Origin: DASZHC01 sp035938215
GTDB taxonomy: Bacteria > Verrucomicrobiota > Verrucomicrobiia > Chthoniobacterales > JAFAMB01
Assembly (NCBI GenBank): GCA_035938215.1
Contig: DASZHC010000200.1
Location: forward strand, 1 to 25,041
Length of the DNA stretch: 25,041 bases
Reading direction: 5' to 3'
Made by a program: the position numbers and the translations under genes. Position 1 is the stretch's first letter; every line of letters starts with the position of its first letter. Positions 8,127 through 16,487 of the stretch are shown here, piece by piece. The notes under the pieces were generated by a model that was given only the letters and a program-made list of their open reading frames with translations, was not told the DNA's origin and searched no databases.

Positions 8127-8636
8127 ATGCGCCGAGCAATCTATCCAGGTAGTTTCGACCCGGTTACGAATGGACATCTGGATGTCATCCAGCGAGCAAG
8201 CCGATTGTTCGACGACTTGATTGTAGCGGTTGCATTCAACGACCAGAAGCAAAAATCAACCCTCTTTTCGACCGATGAAAGGATCGAATTGCTGCGCCAA
8301 AGCTGCGATGATATTCCGAACGCGCAAATTGTGAAGCTTGATGGACTTCTCGTCGATTTCGCAAAGCAACAGGGCGCTGGCGCGATCGTGCGGGGACTTC
8401 GGGCAATATCGGATTTCGAATTCGAATTTCAGATGGCACTCATGAATCGCAAAATGGAGCCGTCGCTTGAAACCATTTTCATGATGCCAAAAGAAGAATA
8501 CACCTACATCAGTTCGCGTATTGTAAAAGAAATTGCGCGATTGGGTGGCAACGTTGAATCGTTTGTGCCACACTGGGTCGCCCGTGCGTTGGCAGATAAG
8601 TTTCCTGGCAAGCGCTCGGGCGAATATACTCCGTAA
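8127..8636 (+). CDS. coaD: Phosphopantetheine adenylyltransferase
   Basis: Transfers AMP from ATP to 4'-phosphopantetheine, making dephospho-CoA, the penultimate and regulated step of CoA synthesis. 169 aa, the family length of about 160-170. The nucleotidyltransferase motif YPGSFDPVTNGH, with catalytic His17, is at the extreme N-terminus. Further landmarks are AIVRGLRAISDFEFEFQMALMNR (given here in part: VRGLRAISDFE and ALMNRKM) and the C-terminal TYISSRIVKEIARLGG. ATG at 8127 starts 3 bases after the guaA stop, so it is read from the same transcript and probably translationally coupled. Confidence 0.97.
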   Translation: MRRAIYPGSFDPVTNGHLDVIQRASRLFDDLIVAVAFNDQKQKSTLFSTDERIELLRQSCDDIPNAQIVKLDGLLVDFAKQQGAGAIVRGLRAISDFEFEFQMALMNRKMEPSLETIFMMPKEEYTYISSRIVKEIARLGGNVESFVPHWVARALADKFPGKRSGEYTP

Positions 8637-8724
8637 CCGCGGAGCTCAGCGCGACATTCGGTCAAAGCGGTGAAGTGTATCCTGCCGTTACGGAAAACAT
8701 CACGAGGGGAAGGAGGTAAAAACC

Positions 8725-9183
8725 ATGAAATTACATCTCAAGCAGATTCCTGCGGAAGGGATTCACCTCGAAGGCAAAGAAGCGCGCGACATTCTAGAGC
8801 TTGAGGATGATCAGGTGCATCCGATTGGAACCGTTGAATACTCACTCGACGTTGGAGTTTCAGGATCGAGCCTGTTCGCGACCGGCGAAATAGGCATGCA
8901 TTTTGAACTTGTTTGTGTGAGTTGTCTGAAGCGGTTCATTTATCCGGTACATATACCCAAGTTTGCCGCTCAAATCGAGTTAACGGGAGCCGAATTGGTC
9001 GACTTGACGCCATGGCTCCGAGAGGATATCCTCCTCGCTCTTCCCGCCCATCCGCATTGCGACTGGGATCGGAAGAGCGTGTGTGTTGGGCCACGGTTGA
9101 AATATCAAAAGGTCGAAAAGGAATCAAATGGGCCTAATGCGTGGGACATCCTCGACGATCTGAAGCTGAAGCGAAGAAATTGA
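8725..9183 (+). CDS. yceD: YceD/DUF177 family protein
   Basis: 152 aa. DUF177 proteins are linked to 23S rRNA accumulation and are almost always encoded just before rpmF, exactly as here. The frame shows the family pattern of a beta-rich N-terminal half, a central VCVSCLKRF with a CxxC pair (C63/C66 approximately), an acidic strand ELTGAELVDLTPWLREDILLALP (key part LTPWLREDILLALP), and a C-terminal PHPHCDWD segment. Translation is marked by a very strong Shine-Dalgarno, GGAAGGAGG, 8 bases before ATG 8725. rpmF starts 6 bases after its stop. Exact biochemical role is not settled in the family. Confidence 0.88.
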   Translation: MKLHLKQIPAEGIHLEGKEARDILELEDDQVHPIGTVEYSLDVGVSGSSLFATGEIGMHFELVCVSCLKRFIYPVHIPKFAAQIELTGAELVDLTPWLREDILLALPAHPHCDWDRKSVCVGPRLKYQKVEKESNGPNAWDILDDLKLKRRN

Positions 9184-9189
9184 GCCAAA

Positions 9190-9372
9190 ATGGGAGTACC
9201 AAAAAGAAGAACTTCAAAGATGCGCTTACGCACGCGGAAGGCGGCAAACCGATGGCACGCGGTACAATTGACAAAATGCCCGCAGTGCGGCAGCCGTGTG
9301 CGCGCACATATCGCGTGTCCGTCTTGCGGCTACTACCGCGGCCGCCAAGTGTTGACTATCGAAGTTGCCTGA
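9190..9372 (+). CDS. rpmF: 50S ribosomal protein L32
   Basis: 60 aa, full length for L32. It begins MGVPKRRTSKMRLRTRKA, the basic N-terminal tail that enters the large subunit. It keeps the zinc-ribbon form with CPQC and CPSC pairs (a 4-Cys, zinc-binding variant rather than the C-minus form). It follows yceD by 6 bases, and the two are almost certainly cotranscribed with plsX and fabH. The 195 bases after it, up to plsX, hold no gene I can support and no clear terminator. Confidence 0.97.
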   Translation: MGVPKRRTSKMRLRTRKAANRWHAVQLTKCPQCGSRVRAHIACPSCGYYRGRQVLTIEVA

Positions 9373-9567
9373 ACCGACCTTTGATCTGCGGTTCCAAATT
9401 TCTCGAGATCGATGCATAGACCGCGGTCCTAGGTGATGCGTAGGGCCTGGGAGCTGCAATTGAGACCTTGCGGTACCCGGCACTAATTTCCTGTTGATCG
9501 AGCTTCCTTCTTGCGTTAAGCAGCCTTCCTGCCAAGAATATTCGGCGAAATGCCGAAGCGATGCGGT

Positions 9568-10599
9568 ATGAGGATCGCCTTAGACGCAATGGGGGGTGAC
9601 TACGCTCCCAAAAACACTATCGAAGGAGCCGTCCTGGCACTCAAGGAGTACAGCCACATTGGGAAGCTCTATTTGGTCGGCGATGGCGCAGCTGCTGAAA
9701 ACGAACTGAAAAGACTTAATTTCTCAGATCCGCGGATGGAGATTTTCCACGCTTCGGAGGTGGTCTCAATGAAGGAATCCGCGGCGAAGGCTGTTCGCCA
9801 CAAGAAGGATGCATCGATCTGCCGCGCAGTCGATCTGGTAAAGAATGGGTCGGCGGATGCGGTCGTATCGGCCGGGCACACCGGAGCTGCAGTTGCTGCC
9901 TCCGTACTGAAGCTTCGCACATTGAAGGGGATCGAACGTCCCGCCGTCGCCTGCCTTCTTCCGACCGAGAGCAAAGTTTTTGTGCTCATTGACGCCGGAG
10001 CAAACCCGGATTCAAATCCGCAAAATCTTGTCCAGTTTGCAATCATGGGTTCGGTCTTTTCGGCTCAAGCCCTCGGTTACAGCAATCCTTCTGTTGCTTT
10101 GATGTCGATCGGTGAGGAGGACAGCAAAGGCAACGACGTCACCAAGGAAGCCTTCAAATTGCTTAAAGCAAGCGGACTCAATTTCCGAGGGAACATTGAA
10201 GGGCACGATCTGTTCGAGAATCCCGCGGACGTGGTAGTGTGCGACGGGTTCACCGGGAACGTTGTCCTCAAGACGTCGGAGGCAATCGCCCACGCTATAT
10301 TTTCCTGGCTGAAGCACGAGTTATTCAAGAATTCGATTCGCAAACTCGGCGCAAAGCTCGCAGAGGGCGCGTTCAGATCGATCCGGAAGAAGACTAACTA
10401 CGAGGAGTACGGAGGGATGCCGTTGCTCGGCGTAAACGGTGTGTGCATAATAGCTCACGGTGCCAGTTCGCCGTTGGCTATTAAAAATGCTGTTCGGGCC
10501 GCCACGGAATCAATTAAACAGGAGATAAACCCGCAAATTCTTCGGGAATTCCAACGCTATAATGAAAAGTCCGCCCTCGCAACCGCGCCGGTTCCGTAA
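9568..10599 (+). CDS. plsX: Phosphate acyltransferase PlsX
   Basis: Converts acyl-ACP and phosphate to acyl-phosphate, the donor for PlsY in phospholipid synthesis; a peripheral membrane enzyme. ATG at 9568 gives 343 aa and puts the hallmark MRIALDAMGGDYAP at the N-terminus. An in-frame ATG 18 bases upstream (9550) would only add MPKRCG. Other landmarks are AVVSAGHTGA, LIDAGANPDSNPQNL, VVCDGFTGNVVLKTSE, YGGMPLLGVNGVCIIAHG and a C-terminal amphipathic helix. The 3' end overlaps fabH by 38 bases, which indicates tight coupling. Confidence 0.97.
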   Translation: MRIALDAMGGDYAPKNTIEGAVLALKEYSHIGKLYLVGDGAAAENELKRLNFSDPRMEIFHASEVVSMKESAAKAVRHKKDASICRAVDLVKNGSADAVVSAGHTGAAVAASVLKLRTLKGIERPAVACLLPTESKVFVLIDAGANPDSNPQNLVQFAIMGSVFSAQALGYSNPSVALMSIGEEDSKGNDVTKEAFKLLKASGLNFRGNIEGHDLFENPADVVVCDGFTGNVVLKTSEAIAHAIFSWLKHELFKNSIRKLGAKLAEGAFRSIRKKTNYEEYGGMPLLGVNGVCIIAHGASSPLAIKNAVRAATESIKQEINPQILREFQRYNEKSALATAPVP

Positions 10600-11584
10600 G
10601 CCCTATAGGACCGTCTCGGTCATCGGCACAGGGAGCTATGTTCCCGAGCGCGTACTGACCAACCGGGAACTCGAGAAGATGGTTGAAACATCTGACGAGT
10701 GGATCCGAACCCGCACGGGCATCAGCGAGAGGCGAATTGCCGGCCCGGACGAGGCAACGAGTGACATGTCAACCAAAGCCGCGCTCGCGGCTATGCAGCA
10801 GGCCGAGGTTGCACCGGAGGAGATCGACCTGATTGTTGTCGCCACTGTAACCCCGGATATGTTTTTTCCAGCTACGGCGTGCTGGGTTCAGAAAAAAATC
10901 GGCGCGATCCACGCCGCGTGCTTTGACGTTTCAGCCGCTTGCTCCGGGTTTCTCTACGCGATGGAAATCGCCCAGCAATTTATTTCGACCCACGTTTATA
11001 ACACCGTCCTTATAATTGGGGCTGATAAACTAAGCTCGATCGTGAACTGGTCGGATAGAAACACCTGCGTTCTGTTCGGAGATGGCGCCGGGGCTGCGAT
11101 CCTTCGCAACCGGGCTGACTCGCACGGAGTCATAGCGACTCACATGGGAAGCGACGGCGAATTTACTGACATTTTGTTTATGCCTGGCGGTGGAAGCCGG
11201 TTCCCCACAACTCCGGAAAATATTCATCAGAATCTTAACACTATTAAGATGCTAGGTAAGGAGACCTACAAACAGGCTGTGACAGCCATGTCCAATGCCG
11301 CTGACCGCGCTCTTGAAGCTGCAGGCTTGAAATATGACGACATAGCCTGCGTAATTCCTCACCAGGCCAATATGCGCATCATCGAGGCGATCGCTCATCG
11401 AATGAATTTGCCGATCGAAAAATTCTACGTGAACCTGGAGAAGTATGGAAATACTTCCGCAGCGGCTGTAGCCATTGCCCTCGACGAGGCGCACCGCGCT
11501 GGTCGCTTTCGCATAGGCGACTATATTCTGTTAGTAGTCTTCGGCGGCGGTCTGACCTGGGCGAGCTCCGTGATTCAATGGTAG
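10562..11584 (+). CDS. fabH: 3-oxoacyl-ACP synthase III (KAS III)
   Basis: Condenses acetyl-CoA with malonyl-ACP to start fatty-acid synthesis. 340 aa, slightly longer than the usual 310-330 because of a basic N-terminal extension (MKSPPSQPRRFRKPYRT). The thiolase-fold catalytic triad is C127 in DVSAACSGF, H267 in IPHQAN and N297 in YGNTSAA. The substrate-channel Trp is in TSDEWIRTRTGI, and GGGLTWAS is near the end. Its ATG lies inside the plsX 3' end. A start nearer the fold (VSVIGTG) has no suitable ATG, so I keep 10562. Confidence 0.97.
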   Translation: MKSPPSQPRRFRKPYRTVSVIGTGSYVPERVLTNRELEKMVETSDEWIRTRTGISERRIAGPDEATSDMSTKAALAAMQQAEVAPEEIDLIVVATVTPDMFFPATACWVQKKIGAIHAACFDVSAACSGFLYAMEIAQQFISTHVYNTVLIIGADKLSSIVNWSDRNTCVLFGDGAGAAILRNRADSHGVIATHMGSDGEFTDILFMPGGGSRFPTTPENIHQNLNTIKMLGKETYKQAVTAMSNAADRALEAAGLKYDDIACVIPHQANMRIIEAIAHRMNLPIEKFYVNLEKYGNTSAAAVAIALDEAHRAGRFRIGDYILLVVFGGGLTWASSVIQW

Positions 11585-11653
11585 GACAACTCTGCGGAAG
11601 CCGGTCCTTCTGCCGTCACAGGTTTAGCCGAGAAGATTGCCGGGTGCATTGAT

Positions 11654-12466
11654 ATGCTGATTGATACTCACGCGCACCTCGATTTCCCCGAATTCGTTTC
11701 GGATCTGGACGACGTCATCCAGCGGGCGATCGACGCCGGAGTAGATCGGATCGTCACCATAGGAACAACCCGGGAATCCAGTCGCAAATCAGTTCGGTTG
11801 GCGGAACGCTATCAGGGCGTCTATGCCTCGATCGGTGTTCATCCAAACTCTGCGTTAGAGGAACGCGGTGATTTCATTCAGGAATTTCGCGAACTCGCAC
11901 AACATCCCAAAGTTGTGGCCATCGGCGAAACCGGGCTCGACTTTTGTCGACTCCCAAGCGACGCGGCTGCGCTCGAGTCCGAGAAAGCCGCGCAAACAGC
12001 TGTTTTCGTACAACACCTGGAACTCGCTGCGACCTGCAAGAAGAGCCTTGTTGTCCACCAACGCAATTCCTGGGACGAAACCCTGAGAATCCTCGAAGAT
12101 TATGCAGGACGGATTCGGGCCGTTCTTCACTGCTTCAATGCTTCGTCGGCTCACGCCCGGCAAGCTTTCGAACTTGGCTTTTTCGTTTCTTTCACGGGCA
12201 TCGTGACTTTCAAAAACGCAAACATGGTTCGCGAGGCCGCTGCTGTCGTTCCCCTCGACAGAATCATGGTCGAGACAGATGCTCCCTACCTGGCGCCTCA
12301 ACTCTATCGGGGCAAACGCTGCGAACCGGCTTTTGTAAAAGAAACCAACGCTCTTATTGCCCACTTGCGAGGACTCAAACCCGAGGCTTTTGCCGCGCAG
12401 ACAACACTTAACGCGGAAGGCTTCTTTGGGCTAGAATCCTTGAGAAGCAAAAGTGGTCGCAGATGA
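11654..12466 (+). CDS. tatD: TatD-family metal-dependent DNase
   Basis: 270-aa TIM-barrel hydrolase of the TatD/YcfH/YjjV family; characterised members are 3'-5' exonucleases or DNases involved in repair and DNA turnover. Metal ligands are visible in order: H6 and H8 in DTHAHLDF, E92 in IGETGLDF, H135 in LVVHQR, H159 in LHCFN, and D209 in METDAP-like VETDAPYLAP. It begins 69 bases after fabH, with a start at ATG 11654 that gives the expected first strand MLIDTHAHLD. It is the last clear member of the plus-strand run before osmC. Its exact in vivo substrate is open. Confidence 0.93.
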   Translation: MLIDTHAHLDFPEFVSDLDDVIQRAIDAGVDRIVTIGTTRESSRKSVRLAERYQGVYASIGVHPNSALEERGDFIQEFRELAQHPKVVAIGETGLDFCRLPSDAAALESEKAAQTAVFVQHLELAATCKKSLVVHQRNSWDETLRILEDYAGRIRAVLHCFNASSAHARQAFELGFFVSFTGIVTFKNANMVREAAAVVPLDRIMVETDAPYLAPQLYRGKRCEPAFVKETNALIAHLRGLKPEAFAAQTTLNAEGFFGLESLRSKSGRR

Positions 12467-12683
12467 CTCAAACACATAACGGGATAATTCTCCCGGCTCG
12501 CCGGTAGGGTCGCATCCAGCACGAGTTTCTAGAGGACTCAGAAGGATGGATTCGATGTCATTCAGCAGAAACTGGTGCGGGATCGGACCCTACCAAAGCC
12601 ATTGTTATCCAGTTCGTGGATCCGCGGAAATCGCATACTTGAAAATCGGTGGCGGTGCACCATCGTTTCCAAGAACATCTGCT

Positions 12684-13100
12684 ATGGTTAAAATTGAGAT
12701 CCAACACCGGGGCGGTTTTCACTCAGAAGCCCTTCACACGGAGTCAGGTACCAGAATTCAAACCGACGCTCCATTGGATAACGGAGGAAAAGGGGATTCC
12801 TTCTCCCCGACCGATCTGCTTGCGACCGCGCTCGGCACGTGCATGACGACCACAATGGATCTCTACGCCAGGAAGCACGGTTTCAGCATCGACGGGGCCA
12901 AAGCCGTTGTCTTGAAGCACATGGTATCACAGCCGTCTCGTCGAATTGGGAGACTCGACGTCGTGGTCGAAATGCCGCTTTCCGGAAAACATCCTCAACG
13001 CGAGGCTCTTGAACGAGTGGCTCTAAATTGCCCGGTTGCAAAGAGCTTGAGTCCTGAGATTCAAGTGCCGGTTTCCTTCTCGTGGCGGGATGATTTGTGA
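12684..13100 (+). CDS. OsmC/Ohr-family protein
   Basis: 138 aa from ATG 12684; the frame continues up to 12546 but the extra 46 residues do not resemble the family. OsmC/Ohr proteins reduce organic hydroperoxides with a pair of cysteines, and here C53 lies in ALGTCMTTTMDL and C116 in LNCPVAKSL, the two expected places. SFSPTDLLATALGTC is the family hallmark. It looks nearer the YhfA/OsmC-like subgroup than to Ohr. It stands alone, with 217 bases to tatD and 152 bases to the RRM gene, and no redox regulator is next to it. Confidence 0.9.
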   Translation: MVKIEIQHRGGFHSEALHTESGTRIQTDAPLDNGGKGDSFSPTDLLATALGTCMTTTMDLYARKHGFSIDGAKAVVLKHMVSQPSRRIGRLDVVVEMPLSGKHPQREALERVALNCPVAKSLSPEIQVPVSFSWRDDL

Positions 13101-13252
13101 AAAAGCTGCTTGAAACACGGCCAAACCTGCCGTAGGCGGTAAACGTATTTAGAGTCTTTTTCGTTCGGGGAACTGTCAGCTACCGTAACCGTTGGCATTC
13201 AGTCCAGTAACGGACGCGCCTGCTCGAGGAGGCTTAATTTGGAACCGAAGAT

Positions 13253-13600
13253 ATGTCCGTTAAACTGTACGTTGGTAATCTTTCTTTTGCGACCACTGAG
13301 CTCGATCTCCAGGATTTGTTTGCTCAAGTCGGAACTGTTTTAGACGTCAAAATAATTCAAGACAAATTCACAGGGAAGTCGCGCGGGTTCGGCTTCGTCA
13401 CGATGGAATCGCCAGAAGAGGCTAATAGTGCGATCAGCCGCTTCAATGGGTTCTCTCTCGATAATCGGCCTTTAACCGTGAATGAGGCGCGTCCGCCGGA
13501 AGCCCGCCAGGAACGCTTTTACGACAATGAACCGTCTCGAGGAGGTGGCCACAAGGACTCCCGCCGGGCAGGTGGCAGGGATTTCCGCCGCAATCGCTAA
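13253..13600 (+). CDS. RRM-domain RNA-binding protein
   Basis: 115 aa: one RNA-recognition motif followed by a flexible RGG/arginine-rich tail (RGGGHKDSRRAGGRDFRRNR). RNP2 is LYVGNL (5-10) and RNP1 is KSRGFGFV (42-49), with both aromatic RNA-stacking positions kept. Small RRM proteins of this type in cyanobacteria and other bacteria are often cold-induced and bind mRNA or act as chaperones. A GAGGAGG Shine-Dalgarno-like run lies about 18-24 bases before the ATG, too far for normal use, and no other in-frame start fits it better. An intrinsic terminator follows the stop directly, so it is probably monocistronic. Confidence 0.94.
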   Translation: MSVKLYVGNLSFATTELDLQDLFAQVGTVLDVKIIQDKFTGKSRGFGFVTMESPEEANSAISRFNGFSLDNRPLTVNEARPPEARQERFYDNEPSRGGGHKDSRRAGGRDFRRNR

Positions 13601-13621
13601 ACCGTAAACACGAATCACGCT

Positions 13622-13963
13622 TCAATGGCGGTCAGAATCTTGACCGCCATTATCTTTTTGGGGCGACCCGAGCCTTCCCCGTGGTGCCCCAACGTGGAAC
13701 GTTTGCTCCTGTCCGCACCGGCGGGCCAGTTCTCGATCCGCCCATTGCACATCCTCAAACGACGCGCGGCGTCGTTGATACTTTCGGAAAAGCACTTCTC
13801 TAAAGCTTTCCAAGTCCTCAAAGATGGGCTCATCGTAATACTCCCAGCGATCCTGGTCCCCACACTTCGATTGGAACCGCCATGCTCCTTGATTTTTGAT
13901 AACGCGAATTTCGCGTTTTACTCCGTTGGCCGTTCGATCCGTCCAGGCATGCCGATTGTGCAT
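13622..13963 (-). CDS. Small basic protein of unknown function
   Basis: 113 aa from ATG 13963 (MHNRHAW...); the frame is open further up to 14116, but that part is antisense to the next gene's start. I do not recognise a characterised family. The middle reads like a folded domain, with KREIRVIKNQGAWRFQSKC as strand-turn-strand, then RWEYYDEP and a helical FEDLESFREVLFRKYQRRR. The pattern suggests a genuine conserved hypothetical of about 70-85 residues, with the last 25-30 residues less ordered. It converges on the RRM gene, and its end lies within that gene's terminator stem, so the two transcripts face each other. It diverges from the CAAX-protease gene. Confidence 0.6.
   Translation of the reverse strand: MHNRHAWTDRTANGVKREIRVIKNQGAWRFQSKCGDQDRWEYYDEPIFEDLESFREVLFRKYQRRRASFEDVQWADRELARRCGQEQTFHVGAPRGRLGSPQKDNGGQDSDRH
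13624..13660 (+). terminator. Intrinsic terminator after the RRM gene
   Basis: AATGGCGGTCA and TGACCGCCATT form a perfect 11-bp stem (13624-13651) around the loop GAATCT, followed by ATCTTTTT on the plus strand. It begins 23 bases after the RRM stop codon. The stem overlaps the 3' end of the minus-strand ORF at 13622-13963, whose TGA stop is at its edge. Confidence 0.9.
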
Positions 13964-14016
13964 AGTGCAAAACTTTAGTTTGCGGCGATCTAACGTCCAC
14001 GCTAATTGCTTTCCTC

Positions 14017-14904
14017 TTGAGCGCCGGCCTAAAGATTCTCCTCTATCTGCTCGCGACAGTTTTCCTTGGCGCAACGCTCGCGCCCTGGATCTTTTGGGCG
14101 GGCCAATATGTTTCAAATTTCAGATTTCTTGGTTTTCTGGCAACCACCGATTTTCAGCGTTTTTTTAATCGCTCCATCCTAATCTCGGCGCTTTTTTTAC
14201 TGCTTCCTGCTTTCCGGTGGATCGGAGCGAAAAGGTTCAGCAATCTTGGCCTGACGAGCAATTCCTGCCGAATGGAGCATCTCGTGGGTGGGTTCCTGGT
14301 GTCGTCGGGAACGATAATTGCCTTGGGCGGTCTATTGTTGGCGCTGGGTGGCATGGAACTCAAGAGCCCCATTCCATGGCATTTGCTGCTTCGGGTCGCG
14401 CTCACGGCGGTCTCCGTTGCGATTATAGAGGAAATTCTCTTTCGCGGAGCGATCCTTGGGTTGCTTCGCCAATCATTCGCGCCGGTTCCGGCAGCCGTTT
14501 TTACATCGGCTCTGTTTTCAATCGTCCATTTCCTCAAACCCGCGCGAGAAGAAATGAGCACTGTCCATTGGTATTCGGGATTCGAAATTTTGCCTCATGC
14601 GTTCTGGCAATTCTCAGAACCTCTCCTTATGGTTGGAGGATTCGCAACGATCGGAATACTTGGCTTGATTTTGGCTCACGCTACGATGCGGACTTCGTCC
14701 CTATGGCTCGCTATTGGTATTCATTCAGGGGTAGTCTTCGGAAAAATGGGCCTCAACAAACTGACGAGACGGCTCGAAGACATGACGCCCTGGTTCGGCG
14801 GCGATGTTACCGTGGGCATCGGAGCGATTGCCGCGCTGCTCTTCTTGTGGTTTATCATCTGGTTCATCTTCCTCCGTGGCCAACCTGACTCAACCGCTGC
14901 TTAA
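14017..14904 (+). CDS. CPBP (CAAX/Abi) family intramembrane metalloprotease
   Basis: 295 aa, multi-pass membrane protein. The active-site motif is EEILFRG (E138-E139...R143), followed by FxxxH with H171 in FSIVHF and the third motif with H236 in AIGIHSG. These are the metal-binding residues of the glutamic-type CPBP/Rce1 family. Hydrophobic segments are visible at about 5-30, 52-68, 88-112, 125-148, 157-172, 205-222, 228-245 and 270-290. Start is TTG at 14017. Bacterial members process peptides or act in bacteriocin immunity and protein secretion, and nothing nearby tells which. The last 29 bases overlap the start of comF, so the pair is coupled. Confidence 0.88.
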   Translation: MSAGLKILLYLLATVFLGATLAPWIFWAGQYVSNFRFLGFLATTDFQRFFNRSILISALFLLLPAFRWIGAKRFSNLGLTSNSCRMEHLVGGFLVSSGTIIALGGLLLALGGMELKSPIPWHLLLRVALTAVSVAIIEEILFRGAILGLLRQSFAPVPAAVFTSALFSIVHFLKPAREEMSTVHWYSGFEILPHAFWQFSEPLLMVGGFATIGILGLILAHATMRTSSLWLAIGIHSGVVFGKMGLNKLTRRLEDMTPWFGGDVTVGIGAIAALLFLWFIIWFIFLRGQPDSTAA

Positions 14905-15601
14905 GACCCTGGTCGAATTGTTTTACCCTTCGAACTGTGTCGGGTGCGGATTCGCGCAAACTCCGGGCGTATTTATTTGTGACCAGTGCATGGCTTCGAC
15001 GCCTCGGATCACCCCTCCTTTTTGTCATTCCTGCTCCAGGCCGTTCGAAGGTGCAATTACCGGACAATTTTGCTGCCCGAACTGCGAAGATCGTGCGTTA
15101 GCATTCGATTGCGCAGTCTGCGTTTACCAGGCCAAAGGCCTGCTCAGAGATCTGATTCACCGGTTCAAATATGGGGGCCAATACTATCTGCGACCTTTGC
15201 TTTCAGAAATCCTGTTGGAAGCGATGCGCGATGAGCGAATTACGGCTACCCCGGTCGATGCTATCGTGCCCGTTCCGCTTCATCCTGCTCGCCGAAGAGA
15301 GCGCGGATTCAACCAAGCTGAGGCCCTCGCAAAGTGGGTCGCCAAACGAAGGGCTATACCCGTGCTGGACTGTATCGAGCGTCGTTCCTACACGCTGACT
15401 CAAACGCAATTCGATCGCTCCGAGCGCATGAGGAACTTGCGTAATGCCTTTGCGTTGCGCAAGAATAGCGCTGTGGTTGGAAAAAATCTGGTGTTGCTGG
15501 ACGACGTGTTAACTACAGGCTCAACCTTGCACGAATGCGCTGTTGTGTTGCGCAAAGCCGGTGCTGAATCCGTACGCGCAATCACAGTTGCCCGTGGATA
15601 A
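14876..15601 (+). CDS. comF: ComF-family phosphoribosyltransferase-like protein
   Basis: 241 aa from GTG 14876; the frame opens at 14804, but the first 24 residues are the CAAX-protease end read in another frame. The N-terminal zinc-finger part carries CVGC, CDQC, CHSC and CPNC pairs (residues 21-70), and the C-terminal PRTase fold has PVPLHPARRRERGFNQ and the PRPP loop LLDDVLTTGST (about 207-217). In naturally competent bacteria ComF helps bring single-stranded DNA into the cytoplasm, alongside PriA/DprA. In others the role is not known, and no other competence genes are in the window. Confidence 0.93.
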   Translation: MANLTQPLLKTLVELFYPSNCVGCGFAQTPGVFICDQCMASTPRITPPFCHSCSRPFEGAITGQFCCPNCEDRALAFDCAVCVYQAKGLLRDLIHRFKYGGQYYLRPLLSEILLEAMRDERITATPVDAIVPVPLHPARRRERGFNQAEALAKWVAKRRAIPVLDCIERRSYTLTQTQFDRSERMRNLRNAFALRKNSAVVGKNLVLLDDVLTTGSTLHECAVVLRKAGAESVRAITVARG

Positions 15602-15625
15602 TGAGGCCGTACGCAGGTCAAAAAT

Positions 15626-16471
15626 ATGCCCATCTTCCAGAAGCCAACCTTGAAGCTCCCAACAAATAAGAAACGGGAAATGCCTGAGGGACTTTGGCAG
15701 AAATGCCCCGAGTGCGGTGAGGTTGTTCATAACCTTGAGCTTGTGCATAACCTCAAGGTCTGCCCCAATTGCGACTATCATTTTACCATGCTGGGCAGAG
15801 AGCGCGCCGACAGTTTGCTGGATGCCGGCACGTTTGAAGAATTCGACTCCAACATGACATCGGTTGACGTTTTGAATTTTAAAGGTGTCGCAGGTTACAT
15901 CGATCGGCTGAAAAGCTACCAGGAAAAAACCGGTATGAAGGATGCCGTGCTGACCGGGACCGGAAAGATAGAGAACCGCACTATCGCGATTGCTGTAATG
16001 GACTTTAGTTTTCTTGCAGCAACGATGGGCTCCGTCGTCGGGGAGAAAATAACCCGGTTGATTGAGAGAGGCACAAGAGACCGTCGGCCAGTGATTATCG
16101 TTTCGGCTTCGGGCGGCGCCAGGATGTATGAAGGCATGTTGAGCCTTATGCAGATGGCCAAGACAAGTGGAGCTCTCGCCCGCCACGCCGAGGCGGGATT
16201 ACCCTATGTCTCGATCCTCACCCACCCTACAACCGCCGGCGTTATGGCGAGTTTTGCTTCCCTGGGCGATATCATCCTGGCTGAACCGAAATGCATGATC
16301 GGTTTTGCCGGTCCCCGCGTTATCAAGGAAACGACCCACCAGGATCTTCCAGCCGGATTCCAAACGGCCGAATTCCTTCAGGAACATGGCTTTATTGACC
16401 GGATCGTTCACCGCAAACAGTTGCGTGCTACGGTGATTTCGTTGCTCAATTATCTGACACCGTCGAAGTAG
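15626..16471 (+). CDS. accD: Acetyl-CoA carboxylase carboxyltransferase subunit beta
   Basis: 281 aa, the normal length. It carries the N-terminal zinc ribbon C27, C30, C46 and C49 (CPEC...CPNC) and the crotonase-like carboxyltransferase core, with SASGGARMYEGMLSLMQMAK, HPTTAGVMASFASLGD and GFAGPRVIKET. With AccA (not in the window) it transfers CO2 from carboxybiotin to acetyl-CoA, giving the malonyl-CoA used by FabH. Start ATG at 15626 gives MPIFQKP. folC follows 16 bases after its stop, the same accD-folC order found in many bacteria. Confidence 0.97.
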   Translation: MPIFQKPTLKLPTNKKREMPEGLWQKCPECGEVVHNLELVHNLKVCPNCDYHFTMLGRERADSLLDAGTFEEFDSNMTSVDVLNFKGVAGYIDRLKSYQEKTGMKDAVLTGTGKIENRTIAIAVMDFSFLAATMGSVVGEKITRLIERGTRDRRPVIIVSASGGARMYEGMLSLMQMAKTSGALARHAEAGLPYVSILTHPTTAGVMASFASLGDIILAEPKCMIGFAGPRVIKETTHQDLPAGFQTAEFLQEHGFIDRIVHRKQLRATVISLLNYLTPSK

Positions 16472-16477
16472 TTCGCC

Positions 16478-16482
16478 GGAGG
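16478..16482 (+). promoter_or_regulatory. Shine-Dalgarno that decides the folC start
   Basis: GGAGG at 16478-16482 overlaps a possible GTG start at 16482 but lies 5 bases before TTG at 16488. The spacing makes TTG the better start for folC. Confidence 0.65.
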
Positions 16483-16487
16483 TGCAG

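Noticed and set aside
11855..12364. 169-aa minus-strand frame inside tatD
   Set aside because: It is antisense to the complete, motif-bearing TatD gene.
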